From positions 899,501 to 963,500 of the forward strand of contig JAHQRK010000013.1 in NCBI GenBank assembly GCA_019828595.1: a stretch of 64,000 nt of DNA, given 5' to 3'. Below the pieces are notes generated by a model that ran no database searches, had not been told where the DNA came from, and saw only the letters and a program-made list of their open reading frames with translations. The translations under genes and the position numbers were made by a program. This DNA comes from Aphanomyces cochlioides. Lineage: Eukaryota > Oomycota > Saprolegniomycetes > Saprolegniales > Verrucalvaceae. The stretch's first letter is position 1, and the number at the start of each line of letters is the position of its first letter. Shown piece after piece: positions 60,752-64,000 of this stretch.

Positions 60752-61619
60752 ACATTGAAAGAAGGACTCAATGTAAGCAATTGCACGGCTTGTAGCGCTC
60801 TTCAAGGCCCCTCCTCTTCCCCCTCCTGGTCGGCTCCATTAAGTTAGGAAGGCTCATGTGTATAGTAGCTGCCCAAACTCCATCTACGATCGAATTGAAA
60901 TCGGTCGAGATTGACGCGAGAGGTCGTGGCTTTAATCAACTTAGATAGCGTTAGTGATTAACTCATGAGTGAGCCAGTCCATCGTAGAGCGTCCTTCTCA
61001 CGGTTGTTCCAGCGAAATCCCAACGTTTGGCTGTCGTGAGCTGCAACTCGTCGATTTTCACATTTCAATCAAAATTCAAAGAAAAGTGTACTTCAGGTCA
61101 CACGACAAATTTGAAGACATATCCACCACCAGGAAGAGTTGATGAGCCATGCTATATCATTTCCTAACAGCACATCAGGGTGACGGCACGGCCTTACGGC
61201 CTTCCTGCCGCCTTGCTTGATGAGAGAAAATATAATGAGCTCCCTTTTAGGTCCACGTTGGGAGCCAAGTCAGTCGCCTGGAGAAGATATTTCACTCGAC
61301 CTTCGCTTTGCGACGGCGAGCGCAATTTTCTCTGTGGATGTCTGACGTCGTCTGCGCAGTGCAAGACTCTTCAATTGCTGCTTGAAAATGATAAAAACCT
61401 AAATACTTCAATAAACCTGAAAATAACCTGTAAATAACCTGTAAATAACCTGTCAAGTTGAGATCGTGTCTTCGAATTGTGCTGTTTGTGGCCTCCTCCG
61501 TAGATCCATGACGTTGAAACCACTCGATGGCCATCTGCCGCAGCGTTATCCTTCGCTGAGATTGTATAGCGGTCGGTGCGGTTATCATTGGGCCATATTT
61601 AGCACCTTTATGCTTGGCT
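60752..61619. other. intergenic with the other arm of the inverted repeat
   Basis: No gene supported. A short tandem block of (CTG)TAAATAACC units occurs at 61424-61452. Confidence 0.4.
61173..61390 (+). repeat. right arm of a ~215-bp inverted repeat
   Basis: Inverted, diverged match of 58610-58826, on the other side of OYE copy 3. Confidence 0.65.
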
Positions 61620-61870
61620 TTCATCGTGCATCCTTCAGTTCAGGAGAAATTTCACAATCTTCAAATGTCCAGCCAAGATGGTGCAAGTCGTTTATGAGCA
61701 TCAGAGCGTCCAAGTTGCCACTGAACGTTGCAAAGTTTACAGTAACTTCCATGTACAGCAATGCAGATTAAACTTCTCAAAGAGCACTTCAAGCGCAGCG
61801 ACTTGGTTGGCAGAAGTGGCAGAGAAGATTGTCTTTCATCGTCACAAGATGCCAGTAGCATGCAATAACG
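61620..61870 (-). pseudogene. ankyrin-repeat relic I
   Basis: A decayed copy of the part of gene H lying at ~62640-62880 (shared words such as AAATGTCCAGC, GCGTCCAAGTTGCCACTGAACG against the gene H equivalents). Too degraded for an open frame. 61871-61973 is spacer. Confidence 0.65.
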
Positions 61871-61973
61871 CTTCGGTCAATGAAAAAATCTTGGAATTGG
61901 CATGTCGTGGCGGTAACACTGGATTCGCCATGGATGGCAGGTGAATTGGCACTTGGTTGCCGCGATGAGGCGA

Positions 61974-63171
61974 TCAACTTGCGTCAGAGCTTTGTAGAGA
62001 GCGTCGTTTGGCCAATTCGAGTACATCCGACGGTATGTCAACGTGTGCAACCTGCTGCAGCCATGTCAAGAGGTCCATGTTGCCTTTAAGAGCTGGCAGT
62101 GCCAGCGCGGCTGGGTCCAATCCGTCAAACACGGCAGGATATTTGCTGTGGATCCATCGGAGAGCCGGAAATTGACCACGACGGACCGACTTGTATGTCA
62201 ACATTGAACACCATGGGACTTGAAAGCGATCTAGGAGAAGTTCCATGACGTCAATTTGATCGCGAACGGCAGCTCGTTTCAAAAAGGCTGCGGGGTCGAT
62301 CTCGCTTCGATTCACACAGAGCCACTCGATCATTGTCTTGGCTTTCTCACTCGACACCGAGGAATCCAACGACGTCGAGTCGCAGCCCTCTGTGCGGTGA
62401 ATGTGTAGCCATTGGACGACGGGGAGATGTCCAAATCGAATCGCGCTTTGCATGGCCTGCTCTGTGCATCCATGGCCATTGTGATGCAACCACTGGACGA
62501 CTTCCAGATGGCCATTGAGGCCTGCATTGTCCATCGCCAAGGTCGTGCAGCCTTCCGTTCTGTTGGCATGGAGCCACTTGAGGACCTCCAGGTGGCCGTA
62601 CTTGGCAGCTCCATCCATCGCTTTCGTCGTGCATCCTTCCTTTCGATGGAGATGGAGAAATTTCACAATATTCAAATGTCCAGCTTTCGCCGCCAAGTCC
62701 ATCGCCAACGCCGTACACCCAGGATGATGCAAGTCGTGCAGATAGATGAGAGCGTCGAAACAGCCACTGAACGCTCCAAGAATGAGTAGTTTCCTCGAGC
62801 ATAAGAGCAGGTCGAACTTGGCATGGAGGAGTTGGAGCAACGCGACGTCGTTGGTCGAAATGGCAGCAACGATGAGATTATATAGTCGTCACCATCTTTG
62901 GAAGGTGACGGACCAGTTGATCGAGATGGGACGTTCCATGCTCGGCATAATACGCATCCAGCTTGGTCTGGAGCATCGAAATCCATGCTTTGAATGCTCT
63001 GGCGTCGGATGGAATCGGTCGAATGTTCACAAACGGCTGCATGGCACGATATGTTCCATGTTGAAACGAACTGATTGTCCGCCAGACTTCAGGGAGGACG
63101 AGCACCGCGGCAATCGCGGCCATTCCGCAAATTTCAAGTGAGATCTCGTCAACTCGGGTGAAATTGATCAA
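61974..63171 (-). pseudogene. ankyrin-repeat gene H (one frameshift)
   Basis: Starts MINFTRVDEISLEICGMAAI with the family signature LPEVWRTISSFQHGTYRA and YYAEHGTSHLDQLVRHLPKM. The frame shifts near 62880 by one or two bases, then runs open: STNDVALLQLLHAKFDLL, six to seven repeats (KFLHLHRKEGC, KWLHANRTEGC, QWLHHNGHGC, QWLHIHRTEGC), MIEWLCVNRSEIDPA and LLLDRFQVPW, ending at 61974. Only one indel from a complete ~400-codon gene. Confidence 0.82.
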
Positions 63172-63776
63172 TAAAGTGTTCAGTGTCGTCGCTGGAATGT
63201 CCGAAACATTCGATAATTTTGCGTCCGTCCTACTGTTGTCGTTATGGGTGTCATTTGTTCAAAACTGCACTTTTGACATGTCAACTTCGTGTCGCGAGTC
63301 TCCAATGACTGAATTGCCTACGAGGACAGAGAGAAGATGCTCTTTCTGCACGCTCACATGGCATCTTTGATAAGGAAAGCAGTGCCATCCTTGGAAATAT
63401 GCTAATGTTACAATCGTGCGATATTCATCAACTCGTGGAAGTGACAAAGCGTTCATATGTCATTACGCATCTGGTCGATTGCTTGTCAAAGTCGGTGGAA
63501 TCTGTGACGCACAAAAGTGTAGATCGATAATTGCTCCAGGATCCTCCCATGGAAGGCTCGCCTCGCGCTCATGATGTAATGAAAAGTCGATATAGGCTAG
63601 CGACAGCACGTTTGAGCGTCGATTCTCGTCAAACTTTGTTGCAATGAGCGATTTTGCGATCGTCTCGGATGGTCTTTGATGAATTGCTCTGTCCACCACA
63701 GTAAGCGCGATAATCATTCAGCGACTTCACGACTCTTTTATTGAGTGACGACGTTCATCACAGCGAGCGAGAAAAC
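63172..63776. other. intergenic between ankyrin-repeat genes H and J
   Basis: No gene supported; contains the upstream region of gene H. Confidence 0.45.
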
Positions 63777-64000
63777 TCACAATGAAACTTGAAAATGGCC
63801 GTGAAGAAGATCGACAATGTGCAATTGGCCACTTTGTCTTGCTGCTTCCAACGCAAGGACAGGATCGCATTCTTTTCGGTTGACATACAACCAAGCGACC
63901 ATTTGAGCGTCGCCTTTCGCTGCCGCAATGCTCATACTATGTGCAAGACAACCTTCGTTTCGATGCTGGTGGAGCCACTGGACAACCTCGAGATGGCCGT
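63777..64000 (-). CDS. ankyrin-repeat gene J, 3' end (runs off the window)
   Basis: Minus-strand frame GHLEVVQWLHQHRNEGCLAH, AAAKGDAQMVAWLYVNRKEC, ARQSGQLHIVDLLHGHF, stop at 63777-63779. This is the repeat-to-tail part of the family; the start is beyond base 64000. The protein ends earlier after the repeats than its paralogues, so it may be truncated or the last exon may differ. Confidence 0.7.
   Translation of the reverse strand, partial: GHLEVVQWLHQHRNEGCLAHSMSIAAAKGDAQMVAWLYVNRKECDPVLALEAARQSGQLHIVDLLHGHFQVSL

Overview
The window looks like a repeat-rich stretch of an oomycete nuclear genome, most like the water-mould (Saprolegnia/Aphanomyces-type) lineages. The reasons are a large family of proteins built from ~28-residue ankyrin-type repeats, very short GT-AG introns (39-55 bp), a Crinkler/RHS-type NTPase-nuclease gene, Ty3/gypsy and Tc1/mariner elements, and a long Polinton/Maverick-type viral element. 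This placement is inference; no rRNA or other marker is present. I recognised no tRNA, rRNA or CRISPR.

Layout. 1-3290: 3' part of a chromodomain Ty3/gypsy element with its 3' LTR. 4211-13043: an ankyrin-repeat gene split by a second Ty3/gypsy element, which is itself split by a Tc1/mariner element; a 313-bp micro-inversion covers the gene/LTR junction. 13441-19307: four more ankyrin-repeat loci, one open, the others frameshifted, shortened or relic. 21499-39960: another ankyrin-repeat gene, cut by a 17,232-bp Polinton with a 6-bp target duplication and 280-bp terminal inverted repeats differing at one base. 40479-41955: a second Tc1/mariner element. 42226-43300: a frameshifted Old Yellow Enzyme (OYE) gene. 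43579-44895: an intact ankyrin-repeat gene. 45492-48745: a 13-exon transportin-3-like nuclear import receptor, the clearest housekeeping gene. 48820-54343: small or unrecognised host genes and a secreted glycine-zipper protein. 53128-57688: fragments of other Polinton copies. 57689-60751: two more broken OYE copies. 61620-64000: further ankyrin-repeat loci.

The Polinton is the most notable object. It carries protein-primed DNA polymerase B, an rve integrase with chromodomain, a double-jelly-roll major capsid protein, a penton-type minor capsid protein, an FtsK/HerA-type packaging ATPase, an adenain-type protease and a pVI-like protein: a full replication, integration and virion set. It also carries a fibre-like protein ending in a peptidase S74 chaperone domain, a protein with a regular array of QT motifs, and, near its right end, an intron-containing Crinkler/RHS-type gene (P-loop NTPase, PD-(D/E)XK-like nuclease, helix-hairpin-helix) that looks like host-derived cargo. 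A partial second copy at 55884-57688 keeps the protease and an ExoX-C-like gene, and has a GIY-YIG endonuclease gene of which the full-length copy retains only the last codons.
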